A DNA stretch of 64,000 nucleotides from Metabacillus halosaccharovorans (GTDB lineage Bacteria > Bacillota > Bacilli > Bacillales > Bacillaceae). Position 1 is the first letter of the stretch. Each line of letters opens with the position of its first letter. The notes beneath the pieces are model-generated. The model was not told the DNA's origin. It did not search any database and worked only from the letters and a program-made list of their open reading frames with translations. This document shows positions 1 to 8,849 of the stretch, piece after piece. Both the position numbers and the translations under genes were made by a program. The stretch spans positions 2,152,001 to 2,216,000 of the forward strand of contig NZ_KV917371.1 in assembly GCF_002019635.1 (NCBI RefSeq), given 5' to 3'.

Positions 1-1
1 C

Positions 2-37
2 TTTTCCACATATGGCAGGTTCTTACTAGTAGAGTAA
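2..37 (+). CDS. Possible 3' end of mtrB (TRAP), partial
   Basis: An open frame enters from the left edge and stops at TAA 35-37; the visible tail reads FSTYGRFLLVE. In Bacillus the gene just before hepS is mtrB, which encodes the trp RNA-binding attenuation protein, and TRAP proteins end with a similar T-x-x-G segment. A TRAP-type leader is present before trpE in this window, so a TRAP gene is expected nearby. Only eleven codons are visible, so this is mostly an inference from context. Confidence 0.4.
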   Translation, partial: FSTYGRFLLVE

Positions 38-45
38 ACACATTT

Positions 46-78
46 TAGCAGAGATCAGGCTAGTAAGTGATAGGATAG
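46..78 (+). promoter_or_regulatory. Cluster of (G/T)AG triplets in 5-nt register before hepS
   Basis: TAG 46, GAG 51, TAG 61, TAG 71 and TAG 76 all lie on one 5-nt register, with CAG at 56 filling one gap. This is the periodicity TRAP recognises (triplet plus two-nt spacer). There are fewer perfect triplets than in the trp leader. The cluster sits about 20 nt before the hepS ribosome binding site. Function is inferred only. Confidence 0.3.
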
Positions 79-112
79 AGATAATGTTAATTCGGGGACA
101 AGGGTGATATAT

Positions 113-880
113 TTGCAGGACTTAGTAGTACATTTAGCTAAATTAAAGAAAGATTTAGAGGAGAAGCTCGAACATCCTTTTTTAGTCAAGCATTTACCTT
201 CACCCAAGATTGATGAAGATAAATTGCTACTGTTATGTGCGATTTTTGATGAGATGGATCTTTCTGATGAAGTAAAGAGAAGCTATATTATGACGGCTAT
301 GTTTGTTCAAATTGCCCTTGATACACATGATGATGTTACAACGAATCTTCATAGTAATTCCGAAGAATTTGTACAGAGACAACTAACAGTCTTAGCTGGA
401 GATTACTTTAGCGGGTTGTATTATTTGTTGCTTTCTGAAATTGAGGATATCAAGATGGTTCGAACGTTAGCAATGGCAATTAAAGAGATTAACGAACATA
501 AAATTAGATTATATCATGAACATAATCTGAATTTACCCTCAATGATGAATAGTCTTCAAATTGTTGAAACCAGCCTGTTTCAACACGTAGCCAATCATTT
601 TAAGCTTAATTCTCATAAGGCATTTAGTATAGACTTCCTAACTTATAAAAGACTATCTCATGAAAAATTTCAACATGCAAATGGAATAGTACGTAGTCCA
701 TTTACGATTAATTATTTGACAGAAACGTGTAATGTGTATTTTGAAAAGTCTGTTTCTCTTCTTAATTCAGGATTTTTAAGAAGATCTGCCTTTAGGGAAC
801 TGTTATCGGATCGACTTCATTCAATCCGTTTTCACGATGCATTACTACATGAGAAAAAGACAGTGGAAGAAGGTTTATAA
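113..880 (+). CDS. hepS: Heptaprenyl diphosphate synthase component I
   Basis: Small, non-catalytic subunit of the two-component heptaprenyl diphosphate synthase; with HepT it makes the C35 side chain of menaquinone-7. About 255 residues, the normal family length. Family features include an N-terminal [11 protein letters not shown] segment, ALDTHDDV, the block [15 protein letters not shown] and the C-terminal VEEGL. It lacks the aspartate-rich catalytic motifs, as expected for this subunit. I prefer TTG 113, with AAGGGTGAT (100-108) as ribosome site, because the protein then begins MQD as in B. subtilis; GTG 104 is an alternative. First gene of hepS-menG-hepT, with menG 2 nt downstream. Confidence 0.93.
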   Translation: MQDLVVHLAKLKKDLEEKLEHPFLVKHLPSPKIDEDKLLLLCAIFDEMDLSDEVKRSYIMTAMFVQIALDTHDDVTTNLHSNSEEFVQRQLTVLAGDYFSGLYYLLLSEIEDIKMVRTLAMAIKEINEHKIRLYHEHNLNLPSMMNSLQIVETSLFQHVANHFKLNSHKAFSIDFLTYKRLSHEKFQHANGIVRSPFTINYLTETCNVYFEKSVSLLNSGFLRRSAFRELLSDRLHSIRFHDALLHEKKTVEEGL

Positions 881-882
881 GT

Positions 883-1590
883 ATGGGTCAGTCGAAAGAA
901 GAAAGAGTCCATGGTGTATTTGAGAAGATTTATGAAAATTATGATCAGATGAATTCTGTCATTAGTTTCCAACGACACAAAGCATGGCGTAAGGAAACAA
1001 TGAAACGAATGAATGTTAAAAAGGGACAATCTGCTTTAGATGTTTGTTGTGGTACCGCAGACTGGAGCATTGCCTTAGCAAATGCAGTAGGACCCGAGGG
1101 TAGTGTAACAGGACTTGATTTTAGTCAAAATATGCTAAAGGTAGGTCAGCAAAAGGTACAACAGCTGGGGTTACAAAATGTAAATTTGATCCATGGAAAT
1201 GCAATGCAGCTTCCTTTTAAAGATCATAGTTTTGATTTTGTTACAATTGGATTTGGTCTCCGAAATGTTCCTGATTATATGCAAGTATTAAAGGAAATGA
1301 ATCGTGTATTAAAACCTGGTGGAAAGGCGGTATGTTTAGAAACCTCCAAACCAACTTTACCAGTATTTAAGCAATTCTTCTTTATTTACTTCCGCTATGT
1401 AATGCCGCTATTTGGGAAAGTTTTCGCAAAAAGCTATAATGAATATTCATGGCTCCAGGAATCCGCACGTGACTTCCCAGGAATGTCTGAACTAGCTACA
1501 ATGTTTAAGGAAGCGGGCTTCATTGACATACAAGTAAAAGCCTTTACAGGTGGTGTAGCAGCGATGCACCTTGGTAGTAAGCCAAAATAA
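883..1590 (+). CDS. menG: Demethylmenaquinone methyltransferase
   Basis: SAM-dependent C-methyltransferase (UbiE/MenG family) that converts demethylmenaquinone to menaquinone, the last step of the pathway, at the membrane. 235 residues. The SAM motif [10 protein letters not shown] lies near residues 51-60 and LDFSQNM follows. The family signature [15 protein letters not shown] is in the C-terminal third. It lies between the two subunits of heptaprenyl diphosphate synthase, so ring methylation and side-chain synthesis are co-transcribed. The 234 nt between menG and hepT hold no gene that I can support. Confidence 0.96.
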   Translation: MGQSKEERVHGVFEKIYENYDQMNSVISFQRHKAWRKETMKRMNVKKGQSALDVCCGTADWSIALANAVGPEGSVTGLDFSQNMLKVGQQKVQQLGLQNVNLIHGNAMQLPFKDHSFDFVTIGFGLRNVPDYMQVLKEMNRVLKPGGKAVCLETSKPTLPVFKQFFFIYFRYVMPLFGKVFAKSYNEYSWLQESARDFPGMSELATMFKEAGFIDIQVKAFTGGVAAMHLGSKPK

Positions 1591-1824
1591 GAGAATGAAT
1601 AACAATGATAGGTATGACCAATTCTTAAAAAGCGGGTTTAAGTAAGTGAATTAATAAACTCTTTTTTGTACTTTAAGAAAATTTCCTTTTATTTAAGGTT
1701 TAGAGTATTAAAGAAATCGACTTCCGTATTATTGACGGTAAGTTGTGTTCTTCTTGAAGTGGTCATTCATTATTACCGGGTACTCTTATCCACAACAATT
1801 AATCGGAGTTTAAGGTGAATTCGT

Positions 1825-2787
1825 ATGAAATTAAAAGCAATGTACTCTTTTTTAAATAATGACCTTAATATAATCGAACAAGAACTGGAAATAACAGCTG
1901 TTTCAGAATACCCTTTACTGCGGGAAGCAAATGTAGAATTACTAAAAGCAGGTGGGAAACGAATTCGCCCAGTATTTGTATTGCTGTCTTCTATGTTCGG
2001 AAACTATGATATAAACATAGTTAAACATGTGGCTGTTGCATTAGAAACAATACATATGGCTTCACTTGTTCATGATGATGTTATTGATGATGCTGAGTTA
2101 AGAAGAGGTCAACCCACTGTAAAAGCAAGATGGGACAATCGGATCGCGATGTATACAGGGGATTATTTACTCGCAAGGTCACTAGAAGTGATGACAAAAA
2201 TAGATAATACGACAGCACATAAGATCTTATCAAAAGCAATCGTTGATGTATGCTTAGGGGAGATAGAACAAATAAAAGATAAGTATCGATTTGACCAATC
2301 AATTCGAACTTATTTAAGGCGAATTAAGCGTAAAACAGCACTCTTAATCGCAGTAAGCTGTCAGCTTGGAGCCATTTCTTCGGAAGCACCTGAGGAAATC
2401 CATAAAAAATTATTCTGGTTCGGATACTATGTAGGCATGTCGTTTCAAATTACAGATGATATTTTAGATTTTACCTCGACTGCTAAGGAACTTGGTAAAC
2501 CGGTTGGCAGCGATCTTTTGCAAGGAAACATCACTCTGCCTGTGTTGTATGCCCTTGAAAACCCAACTATAAAAAAAGAGATAGAAAAAATTACGATAAA
2601 TACTACAGCAGAAGATATTAAACCAATACTAGAAATGATCCAATCCTCAGGAGTTATAGAGAAATCTGTAAAAATAAGTGATCGTTATCTACAAAAAGCC
2701 TTTCTAATATTAGAAGAGCTTCCTAAAAATCGGGCAAGATCAACTCTGTACAGTATTTCGAAGTATATTGGAAAAAGAAAATTTTAA
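1825..2787 (+). CDS. hepT: Heptaprenyl diphosphate synthase component II
   Basis: Catalytic trans-prenyltransferase subunit that extends farnesyl diphosphate with isopentenyl diphosphate to C35, partnered with HepS. 320 residues. The first aspartate-rich motif is DDVID at residues 84-88, followed by RRGQPT. The second is DDILD at 211-215, followed by GKPVGSDL. GGKRIRP near 43-49 binds diphosphate. Start ATG 1825 follows AAGGTG with good spacing. The intact Asp motifs argue for an active enzyme. Confidence 0.95.
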   Translation: MKLKAMYSFLNNDLNIIEQELEITAVSEYPLLREANVELLKAGGKRIRPVFVLLSSMFGNYDINIVKHVAVALETIHMASLVHDDVIDDAELRRGQPTVKARWDNRIAMYTGDYLLARSLEVMTKIDNTTAHKILSKAIVDVCLGEIEQIKDKYRFDQSIRTYLRRIKRKTALLIAVSCQLGAISSEAPEEIHKKLFWFGYYVGMSFQITDDILDFTSTAKELGKPVGSDLLQGNITLPVLYALENPTIKKEIEKITINTTAEDIKPILEMIQSSGVIEKSVKISDRYLQKAFLILEELPKNRARSTLYSISKYIGKRKF

Positions 2788-2897
2788 ATTAATTATTATA
2801 TCTCCACCCTTTCATTGCAATCTTTTCCCCTACATGATATTATTTTTTTGAGTGTGAAAGCCTATACATAAATTTTCTATGGGGTGGAGAATATATT

Positions 2898-3344
2898 ATG
2901 GAAAAAACATTTTTAATGATAAAACCTGACGGGGTACAACGCCAACTAATAGGGGACATTGTTAGTAGATTCGAAAGAAAAGGCTTACAAATGATTGGGG
3001 CAAAGTTGATGACAATTCCTGTTGAATTGGCTGAACAGCATTATGGAGAACATAAAGGGAAGCCATTTTATGATAATTTAGTGCAATTTATAACTTCTGG
3101 ACCGGTTTTTGCAATGGTTTGGGAAGGTGAGAATGTAGTGGAATTAACTCGTAAAATGATGGGGAAAACAAACCCTAAGGATGCCGAACCAGGAACAATA
3201 CGTGGGGATTACTGCATGTATGTTAGTAAAAACATAATTCATGGGTCAGATTCGACGGAAAGTGCTGATAGAGAAATAAGCCTGTTTTTTAATGATAATG
3301 AACTTGTAAGCTATAATAAAGCAATAAATAGTTGGATTTATTAA
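2898..3344 (+). CDS. ndk: Nucleoside diphosphate kinase
   Basis: Transfers the gamma phosphate from ATP to NDPs through a phosphohistidine and so balances nucleotide pools. 148 residues, the usual bacterial length. The active-site signature NIIHGSDS is at 112-119, with catalytic His115; the N-terminal KPDGVQR nucleotide-binding segment is intact. The ribosome site is GGGGTGGAG before ATG 2898. A strong terminator follows the gene, closing the hep-menG-ndk transcription unit. Placement between hepT and cheR matches B. subtilis. Confidence 0.97.
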   Translation: MEKTFLMIKPDGVQRQLIGDIVSRFERKGLQMIGAKLMTIPVELAEQHYGEHKGKPFYDNLVQFITSGPVFAMVWEGENVVELTRKMMGKTNPKDAEPGTIRGDYCMYVSKNIIHGSDSTESADREISLFFNDNELVSYNKAINSWIY

Positions 3345-3361
3345 CAGATTCATAGGAAACA

Positions 3362-3400
3362 TAGGGGTTCGGATGCCAATTCGAACCCCTATTTTCTTTT
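3362..3400 (+). terminator. Intrinsic terminator after ndk
   Basis: TAGGGGTTCG (3362-3371) pairs with CGAACCCCTA (3382-3391), a perfect 10-bp stem with a 10-nt loop, followed by TTTTCTTTT. Confidence 0.9.
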
Positions 3401-3514
3401 ACAAAACAAGTTTCGGCAATTTTCTTTAAAAATTGAGCAAATTCAAACAAATTTAAGATATACTATAAAGTAATATTGAATGATTATATTTGACAAGTTT
3501 TAGGAGAGCTGACA

Positions 3515-4291
3515 ATGGTTGACCAAGATTATGAATTATTCATAAAAAACATCAAAAGAAAATCAGGAATTGACCTATCTTTATACAAAGAAGCCCAAAT
3601 GAAAAGAAGATTAATATCACTCTATGAAAAAAGAGGATTTACAAGTTTTAGTCAATTTTTTGAAGGAATATCTAAAAAGAGTGAATTATATTATGAATTT
3701 TTAGATCGGATGACAATTAATGTATCAGAGTTTTATCGTAACTATAAAAGATGGCAGGTTCTTGAAGAAAAGATTCTTCCCTCTTTAATAGAGAAAAACG
3801 GTCATATAAAAGTTTGGAGTGCTGCCTGTTCAACGGGTGAAGAGCCTTATACAATTGCCATGATACTGTCAAAGTTCATACCTTTAACAAAAGTGAAGGT
3901 GTTAGCAACTGATATTGATGAAAATGTTATAGCAAGAGCAAAGTTGGGAATATACCCTGAGCGTTCCTTAAATGAAGTACCTGCCGAAATAAAGAATAAA
4001 TACTTTAAAAAAGATGGCACTAATTTTATAGTTAGTGAGGAAATTAAGAAAACAGTCCAATTCAAAAAACAGAATTTATTATCAGATACGTTTGATACAA
4101 ACTTTGATTTAATTGTTTGTCGAAACGTTTTAATATATTTTACAGAAGAAGCTAAGGAAACTTTATACTCAAAATTTAGCCAAGCCTTAAGAAAAGACGG
4201 GATTTTCTTCGTTGGAAGTACTGAACAAATTTTTAATGCCGATCGTTTTGGTTTTAAATCTGCAGATACATTTTTTTATCAAAAGAAGTAA
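3515..4291 (+). CDS. cheR: Chemotaxis protein methyltransferase CheR
   Basis: SAM-dependent glutamate O-methyltransferase that methylates chemoreceptors; this sets adaptation against the demethylase CheB. 258 residues. The helical N-terminal domain is followed by the SAM site SAACSTGEEPYTIAM (102-116) and the family motif VCRNVLIYF near the C-terminus. Ribosome site AGGAGAG lies before ATG 3515. It stands alone among biosynthetic genes, between ndk and aroC as in B. subtilis, away from the main flagellar and chemotaxis cluster. Its presence implies the organism is chemotactic. Confidence 0.94.
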   Translation: MVDQDYELFIKNIKRKSGIDLSLYKEAQMKRRLISLYEKRGFTSFSQFFEGISKKSELYYEFLDRMTINVSEFYRNYKRWQVLEEKILPSLIEKNGHIKVWSAACSTGEEPYTIAMILSKFIPLTKVKVLATDIDENVIARAKLGIYPERSLNEVPAEIKNKYFKKDGTNFIVSEEIKKTVQFKKQNLLSDTFDTNFDLIVCRNVLIYFTEEAKETLYSKFSQALRKDGIFFVGSTEQIFNADRFGFKSADTFFYQKK

Positions 4292-4368
4292 AAACTTGCT
4301 ATTTTATTTGAATAACTTATGTTATATTTATACTTAAAAGCGTTAGTGCGTTGAAGGGAGAGAGAACA

Positions 4369-5541
4369 ATGAGATATTTAACAGCTGGTGAATCTCACGG
4401 GCCTCAATTAACTGCTATTGTAGAAGGTGTACCGTCAGGACTAAATTTAACAGCAGAAGCGATAAATATTGATTTAGCAAGAAGACAAAAGGGTTATGGT
4501 CGCGGCAGAAGAATGCAAATTGAAAAAGACCAGGTACAAATATTAGGTGGAGTCAGACATGGAAAAGCACTAGGATCACCTATTTCTTTAGTTGTTGAAA
4601 ATAATGATTGGAAACATTGGACAAAGATTATGGGTGCAGAGCCAATTTCCATGGAAGAAGAGAAAGAAGTTAAACGACAAATTACACGTCCACGCCCTGG
4701 TCATGCTGACCTTGTCGGTGCAATGAAATATGGTCATCGAGATATGCGTAATGTACTTGAGCGCTCATCTGCACGTGAAACGACTGTAAGAGTAGCAGTT
4801 GGGGCATTAGCTAAGCAAATTCTAGCAGAGCTAAATATAAAAGTTGTTGGTCATGTTCTAGAAATTGGTGGAGTACGTGCTGAAAATACAGATTATGATA
4901 ATATTGATGATTTATTAGCAGTGACTGAGGAATCTCCAGTAAGATGCTATGATCGTGAAGCAGAATCAAAAATGATGGAAGCTATCGATAATGCGAAGTC
5001 AAATGGCGATTCAATTGGTGGTGTAGTTGAGGTTGTTGTGGAAGGATTACCGGCAGGTATTGGTAGTTATGTACATTATGACCGAAAACTTGATAGTAAA
5101 ATAGCAGGTGCGATTGTTAGTATTAATGCATTTAAAGGTGTAGAATTTGGAATTGGATTTGAAGCTGCCCGTAAATTCGGCAGCCAGGTTCACGATGAGA
5201 TCATTTGGTCCGAAGAGGGCGGTTATACAAGAAAAACAAATCGCCTTGGCGGTTTTGAGGGAGGCATGACAACTGGAATGCCTGTTGTTGTCAGAGGCGT
5301 TATGAAGCCAATTCCAACTCTTTATAAACCGCTGCAAAGTGTAGATATTGAAACAAAGGAACCATTTACTGCAAGTATTGAACGTTCAGATAGTTGTGCA
5401 GTACCAGCAGCAAGTGTAGTTGCCGAGGCTGTTGTAGCATGGGAAATTGCAAATGCTATAGTGGAACAATTTGGTATTGATCGGATGGATTTAATCAAGG
5501 AAAACGTTGAAGCAATGAGAAAACACACGAGGGATTTCTAA
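4369..5541 (+). CDS. aroC: Chorismate synthase
   Basis: Converts 5-enolpyruvylshikimate-3-phosphate to chorismate with reduced FMN, the last step of the shikimate pathway (called aroF in B. subtilis). 390 residues. GESHGP at 8-13 carries the catalytic His10; GRGRRM, RPGHADL and GDSIGG mark the flavin and substrate sites. ATG 4369 is chosen because GGGAGAGAG precedes it; an in-frame TTG at 4351 has no ribosome site and would add six residues. It ends TAATG, overlapping the aroB start by one base, so the pair is translationally coupled. Confidence 0.96.
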   Translation: MRYLTAGESHGPQLTAIVEGVPSGLNLTAEAINIDLARRQKGYGRGRRMQIEKDQVQILGGVRHGKALGSPISLVVENNDWKHWTKIMGAEPISMEEEKEVKRQITRPRPGHADLVGAMKYGHRDMRNVLERSSARETTVRVAVGALAKQILAELNIKVVGHVLEIGGVRAENTDYDNIDDLLAVTEESPVRCYDREAESKMMEAIDNAKSNGDSIGGVVEVVVEGLPAGIGSYVHYDRKLDSKIAGAIVSINAFKGVEFGIGFEAARKFGSQVHDEIIWSEEGGYTRKTNRLGGFEGGMTTGMPVVVRGVMKPIPTLYKPLQSVDIETKEPFTASIERSDSCAVPAASVVAEAVVAWEIANAIVEQFGIDRMDLIKENVEAMRKHTRDF

Positions 5542-6620
5542 TGAGATCAATTAAAATCAAAACAACAGAATCAGAGTATCCCGTCCTTGTGGGAGATAAC
5601 GTTATAAGTGAACTTACAACGATTCTAAACGATTTATCTCCTTCAAAAGTTTTGATTGTAACAGATTCAAATGTTGACAAGTTATATGGTGAGAAATTAG
5701 TAAGCACAATATGTCCTCACTTTACAACCTATAAGTATGTTATTACTAGTGGGGAAGAAGCAAAATCTTTTGATGTGTTTTATGAATTACAGACTTATGC
5801 ATTAAAACAGCAGTTGGACCGAAAGTCTGTCATTCTTGCTTTTGGTGGTGGTGTTGTCGGAGATTTAACCGGATTTGTAGCAGCTACATTTATGAGGGGA
5901 ATTCCTTACATACAAATCCCAACAACTCTTTTAGCACATGATAGTGCTGTTGGAGGAAAGGTAGCGATCAATCATCCGGAAGGGAAAAATATGATCGGTG
6001 CATTTTATCAGCCTAAAGCAGTTGTTTATGACAGTCACTTTTTAGAAAGTCTGCCAATTGAAGAAATGAGATCCGGCTTTGCAGAGGTTATAAAACATGC
6101 ACTAATTCGAAGTGAATCATTATTCCAATATTTACAAAACGAAATACATGATTTGCAGGATGTGAATAATGAGCGACTAGAAAAAATGATTCTTGAAGGA
6201 ATTAAGATTAAAGCAGATGTTGTTTCAAAAGATGAAAAAGAGCTAGGGATAAGGGAAATTTTAAACTTTGGTCACACTTTAGGTCATGCAATTGAGGCTG
6301 AAGCTGGATATGGAAAACTTTCCCACGGAGACTGTGTTGCAACTGGAATGTTATTTGCTACTTGGCTAAGCATGAAATCTTTAAACATATCATTACCATA
6401 TGAAGAATTAAAAACATGGTTTAAGAAAATAGGTTTTCCAACGACCATACCGGATTCACAAGACACTGAAAATTTGATTAAAAGAATGACTAAAGACAAG
6501 AAAACAAAAGCGAATCAAATTAAAATGATATTGCTAAAAAAGATCGGAGAAACGACATCTTTAACGTTTACTGATGAAGAACTACACATATTGGTAAATG
6601 AATGGAGATCTATCGAATAG
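5541..6620 (+). CDS. aroB: 3-dehydroquinate synthase
   Basis: Second step of the shikimate pathway: converts DAHP to 3-dehydroquinate using NAD and a divalent metal. 359 residues. NAD-binding GGGVVGD is at 102-108. The metal-binding histidines lie in GHTLGHAIE and in SHGDCVATGM. KKTKANQIKM near the end is typical of the family. It overlaps the aroC stop codon and is followed within 11 nt by aroH. Confidence 0.96.
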   Translation: MRSIKIKTTESEYPVLVGDNVISELTTILNDLSPSKVLIVTDSNVDKLYGEKLVSTICPHFTTYKYVITSGEEAKSFDVFYELQTYALKQQLDRKSVILAFGGGVVGDLTGFVAATFMRGIPYIQIPTTLLAHDSAVGGKVAINHPEGKNMIGAFYQPKAVVYDSHFLESLPIEEMRSGFAEVIKHALIRSESLFQYLQNEIHDLQDVNNERLEKMILEGIKIKADVVSKDEKELGIREILNFGHTLGHAIEAEAGYGKLSHGDCVATGMLFATWLSMKSLNISLPYEELKTWFKKIGFPTTIPDSQDTENLIKRMTKDKKTKANQIKMILLKKIGETTSLTFTDEELHILVNEWRSIE

Positions 6621-6631
6621 GAGGAAGTCGC

Positions 6632-7003
6632 TTGATCAGGGGGATTAGAGGAGCTACCACCGTTACAGAAGATAATGAACAGCAAATTCTGAAGGAAACA
6701 GATGAGTTATTAAAGGAAATGATTAAAAAAAATAGTATTCAGCCGGAACAAGTAGCACAAGTTATAATAACGGTAACAGAGGATCTTATATCGACTTTTC
6801 CTGCAAAGGCATTGAGAAACATCGAAGGGTGGACGTATGTTCCTGTTATGTGTATGCAGGAAATACCTGTTAAAGGAAGCTTGAAAATGTGTATAAGAGT
6901 TATGATGACTGTAAGTACAGACATTGAGCAGGATAAAGTCAATCACGTTTATTTAGAAGGAGCAACTGTCCTTCGCCCGGATTTGTCCGTTTCCTCTCAA
7001 TAA
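6632..7003 (+). CDS. aroH: Chorismate mutase, AroH type
   Basis: Monofunctional chorismate mutase of the trimeric Bacillus AroH fold; rearranges chorismate to prephenate, the branch point to tyrosine and phenylalanine. 123 residues. The N-terminus MIRGIRGATTV carries the active-site Arg, and CIRVMMTV, VYLEGA and VLRPDLS are typical. TTG 6632 is chosen because GGAGG (6620-6624) sits 7 nt upstream and it gives the normal N-terminus. An upstream ATG at 6602 lies inside aroB. Last gene before the trp leader. Confidence 0.94.
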   Translation: MIRGIRGATTVTEDNEQQILKETDELLKEMIKKNSIQPEQVAQVIITVTEDLISTFPAKALRNIEGWTYVPVMCMQEIPVKGSLKMCIRVMMTVSTDIEQDKVNHVYLEGATVLRPDLSVSSQ

Positions 7004-7038
7004 TTATTTGAAAATTTCAAACAGTATAACATCCAATC

Positions 7039-7068
7039 TTGACAGGTTGATTAGATTTATAATAACAT
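7039..7068 (+). promoter_or_regulatory. Probable trp operon promoter
   Basis: A perfect -35 TTGACA lies at 7039-7044. The AT-rich run 7058-7068 holds TATAAT and TAATAA, but spacing from the -35 is 13-15 nt, short of ideal, so the exact -10 is uncertain. Transcription from here would begin close to 7070, just before the TRAP triplets. Confidence 0.6.
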
Positions 7069-7072
7069 GTTG

Positions 7073-7143
7073 GAGAAGATTGATTAGTAGATGAGTAGAA
7101 GAGTTTAGATTAGGGTAGCCGAGAATGAGTGAGTTTAGTTGAG
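7073..7143 (+). promoter_or_regulatory. TRAP binding site in the trp leader
   Basis: Fourteen (G/T)AG triplets lie in 71 nt: GAG 7073, TAG 7085, TAG 7088, GAG 7093, TAG 7096, GAG 7101, TAG 7106, TAG 7111, TAG 7116, GAG 7121, GAG 7127, GAG 7131, TAG 7136 and GAG 7141. From 7096 on, the spacers are almost all two nucleotides. This is the known target of the 11-subunit tryptophan-activated protein TRAP. TRAP bound here would cover the 5' half of the antiterminator and let the downstream terminator form. Confidence 0.92.
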
Positions 7144-7200
7144 GTTTTTTCTAAAAGGCACAAGTCTACCCAAAAACCGTTCGTGTTTTTGGGTTTTATT
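7113..7200 (+). terminator. trp leader attenuator: antiterminator and terminator
   Basis: Terminator: CCCAAAAAC (7169-7177) pairs with GTTTTTGGG (7185-7193) and is followed by TTTTATTT. Antiterminator: GGGTAG (7113-7118) pairs with CTACCC (7166-7171), using bases of the terminator's 5' arm. A second alternative is GGTTTTT (7143-7149) with AAAAACC (7172-7178). The GGGTAG strand overlaps the TRAP triplets at 7111 and 7116, so TRAP binding and antiterminator are mutually exclusive, as in the B. subtilis mechanism. Confidence 0.9.
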
Positions 7201-7275
7201 TATATTATCATTATTTGAAAATATTAAATATTGTGCTAACACAATCTTCAAATTTTACAACCTCCTAAATGCTCG

Positions 7276-7297
7276 TTCTCCAAAATTTCTTGGAGGA
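7276..7297 (+). promoter_or_regulatory. Hairpin sequestering the trpE Shine-Dalgarno
   Basis: TTCTCCAA (7276-7283) pairs with TTGGAGGA (7290-7297), including one G-U pair, with loop AATTTC. It buries GGAGG (7292-7296), the only ribosome site for trpE TTG 7308. CCTCC at 7261-7265 offers a second partner. In B. subtilis a TRAP-dependent hairpin blocks trpE translation in a comparable way; here I infer the same role. Confidence 0.65.
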
Positions 7298-7307
7298 GTG
7301 AGTTATA

Positions 7308-8849
7308 TTGAATTTTTCTTCATTTTCCACTTTCTGTGAAGATAGCAAGCAATTTCGTACGATCCCCATTGTGAAAAAGTATATTGTGGACACCTTCACA
7401 CCTATTCAATTATTTCAATTATTTAAGGAAGAAGCTGTTTATTTGCTGGAGAGTAAGGATGCTGAATCAGAATGGTCCAGATATTCATTTATCGGCTTGA
7501 ATCCGTTTTTATTTATTGAAGAAACACATGGTGAATTTTCATTGTTAAATGAACAGCGTAAAACAATTACAAAGTCCGCATCCATTACACAAATGTTTAA
7601 AGAACTTCAAAAACACTTATCTATAAAATTACCAGAGCTTGATATACCTTTTGTTGGTGGTGCAGTTGGATATATTGGATATGACACAGTATCTGTTATA
7701 GAAAAGGTTGAAAAACATAGGCTAAATGATTTGAATCAACAAAATTGTATGTTCTTTGTATGTGAAACGGTTGTTGCATTTGATCATCAAGAGAAACAGC
7801 TTTATTTTATTCACTTTGAGCGGGTGAATGGTACCGAATCTGAGGAGCATTTAAAAGCTACTTATGACCTTGCTGAAGCCAAATTGAATAAATACGTAAG
7901 CATGCTTAAGCAAAAGCCACAAGCAGAGAACATGCCGCTTGCAGTTTCAGATCAATTTGATCTGAATTTTGATGAAATTAAATCAAACTATGAGAAATCA
8001 AAGTTCTTAGAGGATGTTGAGAAAGTAAAAGAATACATTAGAGCCGGGGATATCTTTCAAGGGGTGCTTTCACAAAGATTTGAAATACCGATTTCAACAG
8101 ATGGTTTTTCACTTTACAGAATTTTAAGGATCGTTAATCCATCCCCATACCTTTTCTATATTCGAATAAATGATACAGAGCTTGTTGGAAGCTCACCTGA
8201 AAGATTAATTTATATTCAGAATAAGCATTTGGAGATTCACCCAATCGCAGGTACAAGAAGACGCGGGAAAACGATAGAAGAAGATTTGTACTTTGAGGAA
8301 GAACTTAAACATGACGAGAAAGAAAAAGCAGAGCATTATATGCTTGTTGATTTAGCTAGAAATGATTTGGGTAGGGTTGCAGAATATGGATCTGTCACCA
8401 CTCCAACATTAATGGAAGTTGGCCGATTTTCTCATGTTATGCATTTAATTTCAAAGGTAACCGCAAGATTAAAAGATGACATACATCCGATGGATGCTCT
8501 TCTTTCATCATTTCCGGCCGGAACTGTTTCCGGTGCACCTAAAATTCGTGCTATGCAAATCATACAGGAGCTAGAACCGACAGCAAGAGGAAGTTATGCT
8601 GGTTGTGTAGCATATGTAGGATTTGACGGCAATGTTGATTCTTGTATAACAATTAGAACAATTACAGTGAAAAATAATATTGCTTATGTTCAAGCAGGAG
8701 CAGGTATTGTTGTAGACAGTGTACCTGAGCTTGAATGGAAAGAAACTTGTAATAAAGCTAGTGCAATGTTAAAGGCTATACAGTTAGCTGAAAAAGTCTT
8801 TTCAAAGGAGGAGAAAAGTGATGAAAGAGCTTCTAGCAAAATGTATTGA
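7308..8849 (+). CDS. trpE: Anthranilate synthase component I
   Basis: Converts chorismate and ammonia (from the glutaminase subunit) to anthranilate, the first step of tryptophan synthesis. 513 residues. LLES at 46-49 is the conserved tryptophan feedback-binding motif. NPSPYLFYI, GSSPERL, GTRRRG and GTVSGAPKIRAM make up the chorismate-binding domain. Start TTG 7308 follows GGAGGAG. The end overlaps trpD by about 30 nt. No glutaminase gene trpG lies in the operon; in Bacillus it is the shared pabA of the folate operon. Confidence 0.96.
   Translation: MNFSSFSTFCEDSKQFRTIPIVKKYIVDTFTPIQLFQLFKEEAVYLLESKDAESEWSRYSFIGLNPFLFIEETHGEFSLLNEQRKTITKSASITQMFKELQKHLSIKLPELDIPFVGGAVGYIGYDTVSVIEKVEKHRLNDLNQQNCMFFVCETVVAFDHQEKQLYFIHFERVNGTESEEHLKATYDLAEAKLNKYVSMLKQKPQAENMPLAVSDQFDLNFDEIKSNYEKSKFLEDVEKVKEYIRAGDIFQGVLSQRFEIPISTDGFSLYRILRIVNPSPYLFYIRINDTELVGSSPERLIYIQNKHLEIHPIAGTRRRGKTIEEDLYFEEELKHDEKEKAEHYMLVDLARNDLGRVAEYGSVTTPTLMEVGRFSHVMHLISKVTARLKDDIHPMDALLSSFPAGTVSGAPKIRAMQIIQELEPTARGSYAGCVAYVGFDGNVDSCITIRTITVKNNIAYVQAGAGIVVDSVPELEWKETCNKASAMLKAIQLAEKVFSKEEKSDERASSKMY

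Noticed and set aside
1591-1824. Possible small gene or attenuator between menG and hepT
   Set aside because: The best frame (16 codons from ATG 1595) has no ribosome site, and I found no stable hairpin with a T-run.
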